This document shows positions 9,388 to 17,152 of a DNA stretch of 64,000 bases, piece after piece. The translations under genes were made by a program, and so were the position numbers. Below the pieces are notes generated by a model that worked only from the letters and a program-made list of their open reading frames with translations, made no database searches and was not told where the DNA came from. Every line of letters starts with the position of its first letter. The first letter of the stretch is position 1. Source of the stretch: Hyphomonadaceae bacterium (GTDB taxonomy: Bacteria > Pseudomonadota > Alphaproteobacteria > Caulobacterales > Aquidulcibacteraceae); NCBI GenBank assembly GCA_016791385.1, contig JAEUMR010000072.1, forward strand, positions 58,931 through 122,930, given 5' to 3'.

Positions 9388-10197
9388 ATGAGGATGACCT
9401 CAATTTCAAAGAAACGTCAACCCAGTACGGCCAGGCCGCAACCGGAGGCGCCCGCCCGATCCCGCGCCCGCGACCCCAAATGGTCGCTGATCGACCACCT
9501 TTCTCGCCAATTGCGCGATGACCCGCCAAAGCAGAAGGGCGAGCGCACCCGGCTGCGCATTCGCCTGGCCACGGCCAAGGTGCTGGAAAAGAACGGCTAC
9601 CTCGCCGCACGCGTGGCCGACATCACCAACGAAGCCGGGTTGGCGGAAGGCTCGTTCTACGTCTACTTCAAGGACAAGACCGACGCCGCGCTCGATGTGC
9701 TCACCGAACTCGCCGAAGAGTTCAATCTGCTGCAGCACGAACATGTCGCCGAGGATTCGGCGATGGCGGCGATCCGGCAAGCGAACCGGCACTGGTTCGC
9801 GATCTGCCGCAACAATGCCGGGCTGATGCGGTGCATCCTCCAACTCGGCGATGAAGTCCCCGCCTTCGCGCAATTGGCGCAGCGCTCGAACGTGACCTGG
9901 TTCGAAGTCGTGGCGCGCTCGGTGCTGCGCCGCCACCCCGAAGGCGCGCTCGACAAGAACGACGTGCTGCTTGCGGTGCATATGCTTGGTTCGATGATGG
10001 ACGAACTCACGCGCAAGCTGATCGTCTATCCAGAGCCCTCTTTCGTGAAACTGCTGACCAAGCTGAAGCTCGATGACGGCGGCCTGGCCGACGCAGCGAG
10101 CGTGGTCTGGTTCAGAACGCTTTATCCCAACAAGAAGATGACCGACGAATTGGACGGCGCGGCGGCGCGCATCGCCCGATGGGGCGGCGGAACTTAA
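9388..10197 (+). CDS. TetR/AcrR-family transcriptional regulator
   Basis: The 269-residue protein has a canonical TetR helix-turn-helix at about residues 55-100 (RIRLATAKVLEKNGY, then VADITNEAGLAEGSFYVYFKDKTD). A roughly 170-residue helical ligand-binding part follows. Unusually, about 50 Arg/Pro/Lys-rich residues precede the DNA-binding domain. ATG 9388 is used; ATG 9394 is an alternative with GAGG directly before it. It is divergent from the MaoC-MFS pair and most likely represses it and/or itself in response to an acyl-type ligand. Confidence 0.87.
   Translation: MRMTSISKKRQPSTARPQPEAPARSRARDPKWSLIDHLSRQLRDDPPKQKGERTRLRIRLATAKVLEKNGYLAARVADITNEAGLAEGSFYVYFKDKTDAALDVLTELAEEFNLLQHEHVAEDSAMAAIRQANRHWFAICRNNAGLMRCILQLGDEVPAFAQLAQRSNVTWFEVVARSVLRRHPEGALDKNDVLLAVHMLGSMMDELTRKLIVYPEPSFVKLLTKLKLDDGGLADAASVVWFRTLYPNKKMTDELDGAAARIARWGGGT
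9389..9402. promoter_or_regulatory. Short dyad TGAGG-N4-CCTCA at the TetR start
   Basis: A perfect 5-bp inverted repeat with a 4-bp centre lies over the first codons of the TetR gene, next to the 24-bp gap from the divergent MaoC start. It could be half of an autoregulatory operator, but such a short dyad can occur by chance. Confidence 0.2.
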
Positions 10198-10406
10198 CTC
10201 GCGCCGATGTGCGAGCCTTTCATAGGCCGAGCCCGGTGGCCTCGCCTGTCGAGATATCTCAGCAAATCCTGGACCGATACGCTGATGCAGACTCTGCAAA
10301 GCAGCGGCTATCGCGTCCACCGACGGAAGGTCTATGGCGCTAGGCCGGCGCTGAACATCGCGCCGCCCGTTCGTTCGCACAACGGTGTGATCCGCGCAGT
10401 TTAGGC

Positions 10407-10428
10407 CCCATCGGTTGACGCCGGTGGG
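10407..10428. terminator. Weak hairpin downstream of the SSB-tail protein gene
   Basis: CCCATCGG and CCGGTGGG form an 8-bp stem with one G-U pair and a 6-base loop. It lies just past the stop of the minus-strand gene ending at 10447. No clear T-tract follows on either strand. The surrounding 10198-10446 gap holds nothing else that I can support. Confidence 0.3.
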
Positions 10429-10446
10429 ACCTTTCTGCGTGCGCGT

Positions 10447-11187
10447 TCAGAACGGAATTTCGTCGTCCAGATCGGCGCTGAAGGTCTCGCGCTGTCCATT
10501 GACGACCTTCTTCGCCTTCTTGGGCTGATGGGTGATGCGCACCCGCTCCGGCTTGGACGGAAGCGCCTGCATCTCGAACTTCTCCTTGGCCACCGCGACA
10601 ATGTCGGTGATCTCGGAGACGAAGCGTCCCAGCGGCATGAGGTTCTTCGCCGCCTTGCCGACCGTGGCCGACACCGTGAGCACCGTGTCCATCCAGATGT
10701 CGAGCCTCAGACGCGCGCGATCGACCTCGGCGGCGAATGCGTTGAGCTTCTCCAGCAACCCGGTGCGCTTGCGCTCCTCCAAATCGGATGCCGCTTCAAC
10801 CACCTGCCTGATGTTGCCGATCAGCGAGTGGATGCGCGTCTTTGCGTCGGCGTCCAATTCCACCGAATAGCGCCGCGTGCGCTTGGCGCGCGTCATCTGA
10901 ATTTCAAGGACGATCCGGTTGGCAGCGAGATAGAAGCGCTGGAAGTTGTAGTCGAAGTTGTCGTCGTCGGTGCAGCGCAGCTCGTATTCGGTGAGGGTCG
11001 GAATTTCGCAGACGCTCGCCGCCGCGTGGACGGCGGTCATGTATTCGAGCTGCGCACCCTTCACTTGGTTACAGTTGTCCGCCATCTCGCGGCATTTCTC
11101 GTAGAGATCGCGCTGGCGGCGCTCCACCGCCACGAAGGCGTCATCCGGGTCGTCGGGCAGATCATCGAAGGGATTGTTGTCCATCAT
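10447..11187 (-). CDS. Helical protein of unknown function with SSB-like C-terminal tail
   Basis: I do not recognise this 246-residue protein. The N-terminus is very acidic (DDLPDDPDDAF). The middle is long, charged and mostly helical, with a conserved-looking CTDDDNFDYNFQRFY stretch near residue 70. A Lys/Arg-rich segment follows, and the last residues are DLDDEIPF. That tip closely resembles the DDDIPF tail by which single-stranded DNA-binding protein recruits repair and replication partners. No OB fold is visible, so it does not look like an SSB. The start ATG at 11187 overlaps the TGA of the upstream 46-residue gene; a second ATG at 11184 is equally spaced from GAGGAA. A role at replication forks or in DNA repair is an inference from the tail only. 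Confidence 0.7.
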   Translation of the reverse strand: MMDNNPFDDLPDDPDDAFVAVERRQRDLYEKCREMADNCNQVKGAQLEYMTAVHAAASVCEIPTLTEYELRCTDDDNFDYNFQRFYLAANRIVLEIQMTRAKRTRRYSVELDADAKTRIHSLIGNIRQVVEAASDLEERKRTGLLEKLNAFAAEVDRARLRLDIWMDTVLTVSATVGKAAKNLMPLGRFVSEITDIVAVAKEKFEMQALPSKPERVRITHQPKKAKKVVNGQRETFSADLDDEIPF

Positions 11188-11324
11188 TTCCTCTTGTTGG
11201 GGCGCTGCGTCAGCGCGGAAGCCGCTGCCGTTTTCGCCGCCTTGCCGGAGCCGGAACTCTTGAGCGTCTTGCTCGCCGCAGAGGCGGCGCGGGCGCTGGT
11301 GACTTCGCTGTTCTTCTTGGCCAT
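11184..11324 (-). CDS. Small basic 46-residue protein, coupled to the downstream gene
   Basis: A 46-codon frame opens with MAKKNSEVTS and continues in Ala/Ser/Lys-rich sequence, ending in TQRPNKRK. Its TGA overlaps the ATG of the SSB-tail protein gene as ATGA, a strong sign of translational coupling. GGAGAG lies a few bases upstream of the start. The composition resembles small, widespread 'MAKK...ASALTQ' proteins that I recall as conserved hypotheticals in several bacterial groups. Function is unknown; the high positive charge would allow nucleic-acid binding. Confidence 0.6.
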   Translation of the reverse strand: MAKKNSEVTSARAASAASKTLKSSGSGKAAKTAAASALTQRPNKRK

Positions 11325-11493
11325 GGGGCTCTCCTAGGGTGAAGGCCAACCCTTACGACGATTCTCCTTTCGTTCCGAGTCCGGTTCCCAGCGCAGAGAT
11401 TGCTGACAGTCGCGCGGTCCTTAGCGCAGCCCCAAGCGCAACCCCGGCCCTCTTGGGTCGCTTCGATTTGCTCGCTAAGTGCTTGATATTTAT

Positions 11494-11568
11494 TGGAGCG
11501 GGCGATGAGATTCGAACTCACGACCCCAACCTTGGCAAGGTTGTGCTCTACCCCTGAGCTACGCCCGC
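11494..11568 (-). tRNA. tRNA-Gly (GCC anticodon)
   Basis: Read on the minus strand, the gene starts GCGGGCG and ends CGCCCGC-T-CCA, giving a perfect 7-bp acceptor stem with an encoded CCA end. The D-arm (AGCTCAGGGGTAGAGC), the anticodon stem AACCT/AGGTT with loop containing GCC, and the T-arm with GTTCGAATC are all present. The flanking gaps 11325-11493 and 11569-11697 show no further gene. Confidence 0.96.
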
Positions 11569-11697
11569 ATCCGTGGGGTGGCCTGAGCTGACGCTCCGGC
11601 CTGAGGGGCGCTCCTATCGCAGAGCGGCGGCCCGGGCGCAAGAGGCCGCGCATCCGATCCGCCCGAGTTCTGCATCCTTGCGGGCGGAGGGACCATT

Positions 11698-12315
11698 ATG
11701 AAGAAGCTTCTCGTGGCCGGCCTGATCGCCGCGCCGCTGCTCTACTATTTCGGCCTGCTGGCCGGATCGGCCACCTATCCGGGCTACGACCACGCCACGC
11801 GCTACGCCAGCGAACTCGGCGCGGCGGGCGCGCCCTATCCCTGGCTTTTCAACGACAGCATCATCGCCAGCGGCGTGTTCACGCTGTTGGGGGCGCTTGG
11901 GCTCGTGCTGGCGCTGCGTGAGATCACGGGCCGTTCTGGCTTCGCCATCGCTGCGGCTGTCGTCCTCGCCATGTGGGGCGTTGGCCTGGTGATGGGCGGC
12001 CTTTTTCCGATGCCGGACGAGCGGCATGGCGGCTTCGGGCTCGGGCTTGCCGAACCGCTCGCGCCCTTGCTTGTTCTGCTCGCGCTTTGGCGGGCGCCGG
12101 ATAGCGGGGCGCTGAAAGCGTTCCTCGCCTTCGTGTTCGTCGGCTCGATCGTACTGCTCGCCATCATGATGGGCGTCGGCGAACTGGTGCGGCTCTCCAA
12201 TGTCGGCATTTGGCAGCGGATCAATTCCGCCTTCTCCATTCCGTGGACGGCGGTGCTTGGACTTTGGCTGTTGATGCGGAGCGGGAAGGCGGCTTTGCGC
12301 CCTGCGATGGCCTGA
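11698..12315 (+). CDS. DUF998-type integral membrane protein
   Basis: The 205-residue protein has about six hydrophobic helices. An early conserved region reads YPGYDHATRYASELGA after the first helix, as in DUF998 proteins. A strong GGAGGG ribosome site precedes ATG 11698. The family has no settled function. It stands alone between tRNA-Gly and a convergent DUF6065 gene. Confidence 0.7.
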   Translation: MKKLLVAGLIAAPLLYYFGLLAGSATYPGYDHATRYASELGAAGAPYPWLFNDSIIASGVFTLLGALGLVLALREITGRSGFAIAAAVVLAMWGVGLVMGGLFPMPDERHGGFGLGLAEPLAPLLVLLALWRAPDSGALKAFLAFVFVGSIVLLAIMMGVGELVRLSNVGIWQRINSAFSIPWTAVLGLWLLMRSGKAALRPAMA

Positions 12316-12317
12316 CG

Positions 12318-13073
12318 CTATTCCCCCTTCTCCGCCTTGCGCGGCGCTTTCAGGCGGCGGCGGTTGATATGGCCATCGGGCGCGACGTGGCCTTCGGGCG
12401 TGCGGCCGCGAAAATAGTCGCGCTGCCAGCCGTCTTTCAACGCGTCCTCGTCCTTCTCGCTGAGGCGCTCGAGGAAGTTGGTGCGGCTGGCGCCCCAGGC
12501 TTCGTACTGGCGCTTGAGCTCGGGATCGTCGTGGATCGATTTGATGATCGGCTGCACGTCATCGATCGCCGCGTGCGGCACCGGCATCACGAACGCGAAC
12601 GGCTCGCCGCGCTTGAACGAAATCATGCCCGGACGCGTGAACTTCCAGTTCATCGTGAACGGGAACGGCAGCCAGAATGTCTCGACCACGCCGACAAGCG
12701 GCTGGATGCCGTCCTTGATCAGGTTCGGCGGCCCGCCGACCCAGATGTCCCAGCCCGGATCGGTGCGGTAGAGCCAGCCGGTGTGGAACGTCAGCACGCC
12801 GCCGGAGAAGTGCGACACCGCCCAGCGGTTCATCAGCTCCTTCGGCGTGCCGTCGTCGGGATCGAGGCGGATGTCCTCGATGCGCGGGCCGCCATTCCAG
12901 GTGGCGGTGAAGGAGACCGGCGAGAGCAACGACCAGCCGGTGGTGTTGGCCACCACCAGCGGCAGGCAGCGATAGGGGTGGCGGTCCGAGAAGCGATCCA
13001 TCCAATCGCGGTCCGGCGAACCGGGGACCATTTCAGCCGGCTGGGGATCGACCTGATAACACGTGAGTTTCAT
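12318..13073 (-). CDS. DUF6065-like conserved protein
   Basis: The 251-residue soluble protein is rich in Trp and Pro and has no signal peptide. Visible motifs are WSLLSPVSFTATWNGG, HFSGGVLTFHTGWL, GGPPNLIKDGIQPL and FTMNWKFTRPG. This pattern matches what I recall of DUF6065, a family of unknown function found near sugar- or 2OG-oxygenase-like genes; that match is from memory. The start has AGGAC upstream. It is divergent from the ProX-type deacylase gene. Confidence 0.6.
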   Translation of the reverse strand: MKLTCYQVDPQPAEMVPGSPDRDWMDRFSDRHPYRCLPLVVANTTGWSLLSPVSFTATWNGGPRIEDIRLDPDDGTPKELMNRWAVSHFSGGVLTFHTGWLYRTDPGWDIWVGGPPNLIKDGIQPLVGVVETFWLPFPFTMNWKFTRPGMISFKRGEPFAFVMPVPHAAIDDVQPIIKSIHDDPELKRQYEAWGASRTNFLERLSEKDEDALKDGWQRDYFRGRTPEGHVAPDGHINRRRLKAPRKAEKGE

Positions 13074-13120
13074 GGCCTTTGTCCTAGACGCGCGAGCCGG
13101 GCCGCGCCAAGGGAGGCGTG

Positions 13121-13675
13121 ATGACGCCCGCCACGGAAGAAGAGCTGTTCGCCCGCTTCGATGGGCTCGGCATCGCCCACACGACCCATCGCCACCGGCC
13201 GGTGTTCACCGTCGAGGAAGGCCGCGACCTCAAGGCCTCGATGCCGGGCGGTCACACCAAGAATTTGTTCCTAAAGGACAAAAAGGGCGCGCTCTACCTG
13301 CTCTGCGCCATCGCCGACAGCAAGATCGACCTCAACGCGGTGTCGAGACTGCTTGGTGTGTCGGGGCGCTTCAGTTTCGGCTCGGCGGAGCTGTTAATAC
13401 AGCACCTTGGCGTCGAGCCCGGTTCGGTGACCCTGTTTGCGCTGATCAACGACCCCGGCCGCACCGTCACCCTGATCCTCGACGAGGCCCTATTCGCGCA
13501 CGACCCGGTCAATTTCCACCCGCTGCGCAATGACGCCACCACCGCCGTCAGCCCAGCCGGCATGCTGCGCTTCGTACGCGCGCTCGGGCGCGAGCCGATC
13601 CGGCTCGCCTTCGACGCCGCAGGGGTCCCGTCAAGAATTGAACCGCCCCCGGCTTCGGCCCATGTAGAGGCCTGA
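13121..13675 (+). CDS. ProX/YbaK-type aminoacyl-tRNA deacylase
   Basis: This 184-residue protein is a stand-alone editing domain of the YbaK/ProXp family. It removes mischarged amino acids (typically Ala or Cys) from tRNA-Pro or related tRNAs. Signatures are HRPVFTVEE near residue 25, the [14 protein letters not shown] segment with the key Lys, and [12 protein letters not shown]. The ATG at 13121 has GGGAGG four bases upstream; a GTG directly before it is too close to that site. It starts a run of co-directional genes leading to CnoX. Confidence 0.85.
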   Translation: MTPATEEELFARFDGLGIAHTTHRHRPVFTVEEGRDLKASMPGGHTKNLFLKDKKGALYLLCAIADSKIDLNAVSRLLGVSGRFSFGSAELLIQHLGVEPGSVTLFALINDPGRTVTLILDEALFAHDPVNFHPLRNDATTAVSPAGMLRFVRALGREPIRLAFDAAGVPSRIEPPPASAHVEA

Positions 13676-13691
13676 ATTCGAAGAGGCATGC

Positions 13692-14594
13692 ATGACCTTT
13701 ATTGACGGCTCCGCCCCGCCGACCGGCGATTTGGTGATGGAGGGATCCGACCAGGGCTTCATGGCCGACGTCGTCGAAGCGTCGCGCGCGCAGCCGGTGA
13801 TCGTTGATTTCTGGGCCCCGTGGTGCGGCCCCTGCCGGCAACTTGGCCCAGCGCTGGAGAAGGCCGTGCGCGAGGCCGGCGGCAAAGTGAAGATGGTCAA
13901 GATCAATATCGACGAGCATCCGGGCGTGGCTGGCCAGCTCGGCGTGCGCTCGATCCCGGCTGTGTACGCGTTCGACCAAGGCCGCCCTGTCGACGGCTTC
14001 ATGGGCGCGATTCCGGAAAGCCAGATCAAGCTGTTCGTCGAGCGTCTCGGCGGCGCCAGCATGGAAGACGAGATCGAGCCGCTGCTGGAACACGCCGCCG
14101 AAAGCCTGAAGCTCGGCGATGCCGGCGGCGCGGCGCAATCTTATGCGGCGGCGCTGCAGATCGATCCCGCCCACCCCAAGGCCATCGCCGGCCTCGCCCG
14201 CGTCTATCTGCAAGCTGGCGATTCCGAACAGGCGCGCGCGATCCTTGACATGGCGCCGCCGGAAAAGGCCAACGACGCCGACATCGCCGGCGTGCGCGCC
14301 GCGCTCGAACTCGCCGCCAACGCCGAGAGCGCCGGCGACACCGGCGATCTTGCGCTCAAGGTGGCGAACAACCCCAACGATCTGGAGGCGCGCTTCGAAC
14401 TAGCCGAAGCGCTGTCCGCGCGCGGCGATCTGCAGCAAGCCAGCGAGCATCTGCTCACCATCATCGCCAAGGACCGCGCCTGGAACGAGGAAGCGGCGCG
14501 CAAGCAGCTGTTGAAGATTTTCGAAGCGGCCGGACCGATGTCCGACGTCGCCAAGCAGGGACGCCGCAAGCTGTCGGCGATTCTGTTCTCGTGA
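13692..14594 (+). CDS. CnoX/YbbN-type thioredoxin with TPR-like C-terminus
   Basis: The 300-residue protein has a thioredoxin domain (about residues 15-120) with active site WAPWCGPC and the cis-Pro segment RSIPAVYAF. A helical tetratricopeptide-like part (about 130-300) follows. This layout is that of CnoX, a chaperedoxin that protects proteins from hypochlorous acid stress and hands them to GroEL. Here the CxxC motif is intact, as in many non-enteric homologs that keep redox activity. Its stop overlaps the GTG of the LON-domain gene, so they share an operon. Confidence 0.87.
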   Translation: MTFIDGSAPPTGDLVMEGSDQGFMADVVEASRAQPVIVDFWAPWCGPCRQLGPALEKAVREAGGKVKMVKINIDEHPGVAGQLGVRSIPAVYAFDQGRPVDGFMGAIPESQIKLFVERLGGASMEDEIEPLLEHAAESLKLGDAGGAAQSYAAALQIDPAHPKAIAGLARVYLQAGDSEQARAILDMAPPEKANDADIAGVRAALELAANAESAGDTGDLALKVANNPNDLEARFELAEALSARGDLQQASEHLLTIIAKDRAWNEEAARKQLLKIFEAAGPMSDVAKQGRRKLSAILFS

Positions 14595-15247
14595 GCGCGT
14601 TCGGCTTCCGCAAGCCGGCGGACTTGCCGCAGACGCTGGCGCTGTTTCCGCTGGAGGGCGCGATCCTGTTGCCGCGCGGCGTGGTCGCGCTCAACGTGTT
14701 CGAGCCGCGCTATCTCAACATGGTCGACGATGCGCTCGGCGGCGAACGGCTGATCGGTCTGATTCAGCCGGCAGCGGGGCACGAAGGCGACGCCGCGCCC
14801 GATCTGGCCGACATCGGCACCGTTGGCCGCATCACCTCGTTCAGCGAAACCGACGATGGGCGCTACCTCGTCACCCTCACCGGCATTTGCCGCTTCGAGT
14901 TCGAGCAGGAATTGCAGGCCGGCACGCCCTATCGCCAGGCGCTCGTCTCTTACGAGCGCTTTGCTGATGATTTTTCCTCTTCGGCCGGCCGCAGCGTCGA
15001 TCGCGAGACGCTGATCGCCTCACTCAAGACCTACGCCGCGCTGCACGGCTTCGACGTCGAGTGGGACGCGGTCGAGCAGGCGCCGACGGAGACGATCATC
15101 AATGTCGCCGCGCAAGTCTGCCCGTTCGATGGCCTGGCCAAGCAGGCGCTGTTGGAAGCGCAAACGCTGGAAGACCGCGAGCGCGTGCTGATCGCGCTGC
15201 TGGAGTGGGACGCGGCCGACGATCGCACGCCGCGGCCGATGCAATGA
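14591..15247 (+). CDS. LON peptidase substrate-binding-domain protein
   Basis: The 218-residue protein consists of the N-terminal (LAN) domain of Lon protease without ATPase or protease parts. Visible motifs are [28 protein letters not shown] and [21 protein letters not shown]. The GTG start at 14591 overlaps the TGA of the thioredoxin gene. Its partners are not known. A neighbourhood with CnoX and Trm112 is commonly seen in alphaproteobacteria and hints at a protein-quality role. Confidence 0.88.
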   Translation: MSAFGFRKPADLPQTLALFPLEGAILLPRGVVALNVFEPRYLNMVDDALGGERLIGLIQPAAGHEGDAAPDLADIGTVGRITSFSETDDGRYLVTLTGICRFEFEQELQAGTPYRQALVSYERFADDFSSSAGRSVDRETLIASLKTYAALHGFDVEWDAVEQAPTETIINVAAQVCPFDGLAKQALLEAQTLEDRERVLIALLEWDAADDRTPRPMQ

Positions 15248-15426
15248 CCGATCCTGATCCGAAGCTGCTTGAAGTGCTGGTCTGCCCGCAGACGCGCACG
15301 CCGTTGCGCTACGATCGCGCAAAGCAGGAACTGATCAGCGAAAGCGCGCGGCTTGCCTATCCGGTGCGTGACGGCGTGCCGATCATGCTGGTGGATGAAG
15401 CGCGCGAATTGGGGCCCGAGGAATGA
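15244..15426 (+). CDS. Trm112-like small protein
   Basis: The 60-residue protein reads [17 protein letters not shown] near its start and [12 protein letters not shown] near its end, the usual Trm112/YcaR pattern. Only one Cys remains of the zinc-binding CxxC pair, which is typical for proteobacterial members. In eukaryotes and archaea, Trm112 activates methyltransferases; bacterial partners are unclear. ATG overlaps the TGA of the LON-domain gene and its own stop overlaps the next start, so translation is coupled on both sides. Confidence 0.87.
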   Translation: MTDPDPKLLEVLVCPQTRTPLRYDRAKQELISESARLAYPVRDGVPIMLVDEARELGPEE

Positions 15427-15797
15427 GCGCTGAAGCTGTGACGCGGCCATGGCCGACCGATCTGGTGTTCGACCGCGCCGCCAAGGCGCTGCGCATCAGC
15501 TTCGATGACGGCGCTGCGTTTGAGATTCCGTTCGAGCTGCTGCGCGTGGAAAGCCCGTCCGCCGAGAACAAGGGCCACGGCCCCAACCCGCTGCCGCCCG
15601 TCACCGGCAAGGCCAATGTCGATGTCGTGCGCGCCGATCCGGTCGGCCGCTACGCCGTGCGCATCAGCTTCGACGACGGCCACGACACCGGGCTCTATTC
15701 CTGGGACCTGCTCTACGATCTCGGCCGCGACAAAGACGAGCGCCTGCGCATCTACCGCGAAACCCTGGCGCAACGCTGGCTGCGCGACGAGGCGTGA
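15423..15797 (+). CDS. DUF971 (gamma-butyrobetaine hydroxylase-like N-terminal) protein
   Basis: The 124-residue protein is a free-standing DUF971 domain. It has [23 protein letters not shown] early, then [27 protein letters not shown], the paired motif of the family. DUF971 proteins are often encoded near Fe-S assembly or ParA/Mrp genes and have been linked to Fe-S or nucleotide handling. Here the gene ends the CnoX-LON-Trm112 operon, overlapping Trm112 by ATGA. Confidence 0.87.
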   Translation: MSAEAVTRPWPTDLVFDRAAKALRISFDDGAAFEIPFELLRVESPSAENKGHGPNPLPPVTGKANVDVVRADPVGRYAVRISFDDGHDTGLYSWDLLYDLGRDKDERLRIYRETLAQRWLRDEA

Positions 15798-15880
15798 CTC
15801 CCGTCACAGCGCCCCGCTAAGGGCGCGCATATCTTCTCCTCATCGAAGCGAGGCCGCTTCGAACCTGAGGAGCGAGCGCC

Positions 15881-15973
15881 ATGACCAAGTTCTACTGCCT
15901 GATCGTCGCCACGATGATGTTCATGCCGATGGCGTTCGCCGCTTTGAATCAAGCCGCGCAAATCGTCGCCTAG
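15881..15973 (+). CDS. 30-residue single-span membrane peptide
   Basis: A 30-codon frame begins MTKFYCLIVATMMFMPMAF and ends AAQIVA. It is preceded by GAGGAG at ideal spacing. The sequence is one hydrophobic helix with a short polar end and could be either a membrane-inserted peptide or a cleaved signal with a tiny product. It is followed about 40 bases later by a strong hairpin terminator, which supports an independent short transcript. I recall similar short peptides in related genera but cannot verify this. Confidence 0.55.
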   Translation: MTKFYCLIVATMMFMPMAFAALNQAAQIVA

Positions 15974-16013
15974 CCCCGGCGAACCCGCCAGCCCCGAAGC
16001 GCGGCCCACAAGA

Positions 16014-16049
16014 GAAGGGCGCGGAGGAAGCTCCCCCTCCGCGCCCTTC
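16014..16049. terminator. 14-bp perfect hairpin between convergent genes
   Basis: GAAGGGCGCGGAGG pairs perfectly with CCTCCGCGCCCTTC around an 8-base loop. It lies between the 30-residue peptide gene (plus) and the cold-shock gene (minus), so it can serve both. Tails are only moderately T-rich (TCTCTT on the minus strand). Confidence 0.7.
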
Positions 16050-16117
16050 GTCCATTCAACACAACGTCGGATGTATCGGCTCAGCCTCGTCTGGGCGTTC
16101 GCCGATCTCCGCGGCGG

Positions 16118-16324
16118 CTATTCCGCCTTGAGGTTGGTCGCGTTGTCACGGCCTTGGCGGTCGCGCTCGAGATCGAAACTCACGCGTTGTCCGTCGCGCA
16201 GGCCCGGAAGGCCCGAACGCTCGACGGCGGAGATGTGCACGAACACATCCTTGCCGCCGGTTTCCGGCGTGATGAAGCCGAAGCCCTTGGTGGAGTTGAA
16301 AAACTTAACAGTGCCGACAGCCAT
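16118..16324 (-). CDS. Cold-shock protein, CspA family
   Basis: The 68-residue protein is a single cold-shock domain with both RNA-binding motifs, KGFGFI (RNP1) and VFVHI (RNP2), and the usual GTVKFFN start. It binds single-stranded RNA or DNA and melts RNA structure. AGGAGA lies at good spacing before the ATG. The upstream leader is about 165 bases and contains a perfect GGGGAC-N-GTCCCC hairpin (16351-16363) close to the ribosome site, consistent with the structured leaders of cold-shock mRNAs. Confidence 0.95.
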   Translation of the reverse strand: MAVGTVKFFNSTKGFGFITPETGGKDVFVHISAVERSGLPGLRDGQRVSFDLERDRQGRDNATNLKAE

Positions 16325-16350
16325 TGCCGTCTCCTAGTCTAAACGCCCGC

Positions 16351-16363
16351 GGGGACTGTCCCC
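16351..16363 (-). promoter_or_regulatory. GGGGAC-N-GTCCCC hairpin in the cold-shock gene leader
   Basis: A 13-base near-perfect palindrome sits about 27 bases upstream of the cold-shock ATG, close to its AGGAGA site. With a single-base centre the top base pairs would open to form a loop. It may act as a leader structure affecting translation or as an operator. Confidence 0.3.
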
Positions 16364-16492
16364 GGCAGACATCGATTTTTCGAGGGAAACAGCAGAGACC
16401 TGGCGCGCAAGCGAGGGATCAAAGCGTGACGCGACGAGGATCGATGGCCCGCATATAAGGGCTCTGCGCCGGGAAGTCCATGAACCGCGGTG

Positions 16493-16744
16493 CTACGCGT
16501 TTGGCGCCTTGCTCAACGCCATTAACTTGGCGTTCCGCACGAAATTCTCGACGTCCATAGCGGTATGGGGGCCATCTTCGCGATCCTCGACCAAGGCCGC
16601 TTGATCGATGATGAGATCCTGCAGCGCGTCAGGCAGAGCATCCCACTGCACCACCAGCGCGCTGCCCAGCCGGCGCAGCAAATGCTCGTCGGTCAGCTTG
16701 CAGCGGACGGTTTTCGGAATCGGACGCGGCGGTTGCTCAATCAT
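16493..16744 (-). CDS. Small protein of unknown function
   Basis: I do not recognise this 83-residue protein. It starts MIEQPPRPIPKTVR and contains GSALVVQWDALPDALQDLIIDQA, then an acidic EDREDGP stretch. Its start overlaps the end of the upstream 66-residue gene by 8 bases, so the pair is probably one operon. No membrane segment is present. Confidence 0.6.
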   Translation of the reverse strand: MIEQPPRPIPKTVRCKLTDEHLLRRLGSALVVQWDALPDALQDLIIDQAALVEDREDGPHTAMDVENFVRNAKLMALSKAPNA

Positions 16745-16937
16745 TCGAAACCGCCTCCAGACGCGCTTCGTCGACAATCCTGTCAAAGGTCTCGCCTTCG
16801 CTTCGCACGCGATATTGCTGCGGCCCACGCTCGAGCGGCAGCGCACTGACGATACGGCACAACCCCGATGGGGCTGCCAATGAGCCCGACCTCAGAATCG
16901 ATACGCGCTGGCCCTCGCCGAATTTCGTGCGCGCCAT
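16737..16937 (-). CDS. Small SH3-barrel-like protein of unknown function
   Basis: The 66-residue protein (MARTKFGEGQRVSIL..., then YRVRSEGETFDRIVDEARLE) has the look of a small beta-barrel such as SH3 or KOW: short alternating strands with conserved Gly and Arg. Similar 60-70-residue proteins with a final 'YRV+SE..E.RVV.E..L' pattern occur in alphaproteobacteria as conserved hypotheticals, from memory. It overlaps the next gene. Function unknown. Confidence 0.6.
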   Translation of the reverse strand: MARTKFGEGQRVSILRSGSLAAPSGLCRIVSALPLERGPQQYRVRSEGETFDRIVDEARLEAVSND

Positions 16938-17152
16938 GAAATGTTCCTTTGCTGGATACGCTCGCGCCGCCAAGGGCGAGTATGCGTTACGTCTAAATGG
17001 GACATTTCGGCGCAAAAACAAGGTGGAGCGGCCGCACGGGTGAGAGGCCCTCCGCCTCGGCTGCGCCCTTGAGGCCAGCGCTTCATGCTTAATGCCCGCG
17101 CGCTTGCGCGAACGCGTTGGCGCCGTGGCACGCCAATCCCTAAGCTGCGCGC

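Noticed and set aside
10207-10404. 65-codon plus-strand frame after the TetR gene
   Set aside because: No ribosome site, no recognisable motif, Arg-rich by composition; likely chance.
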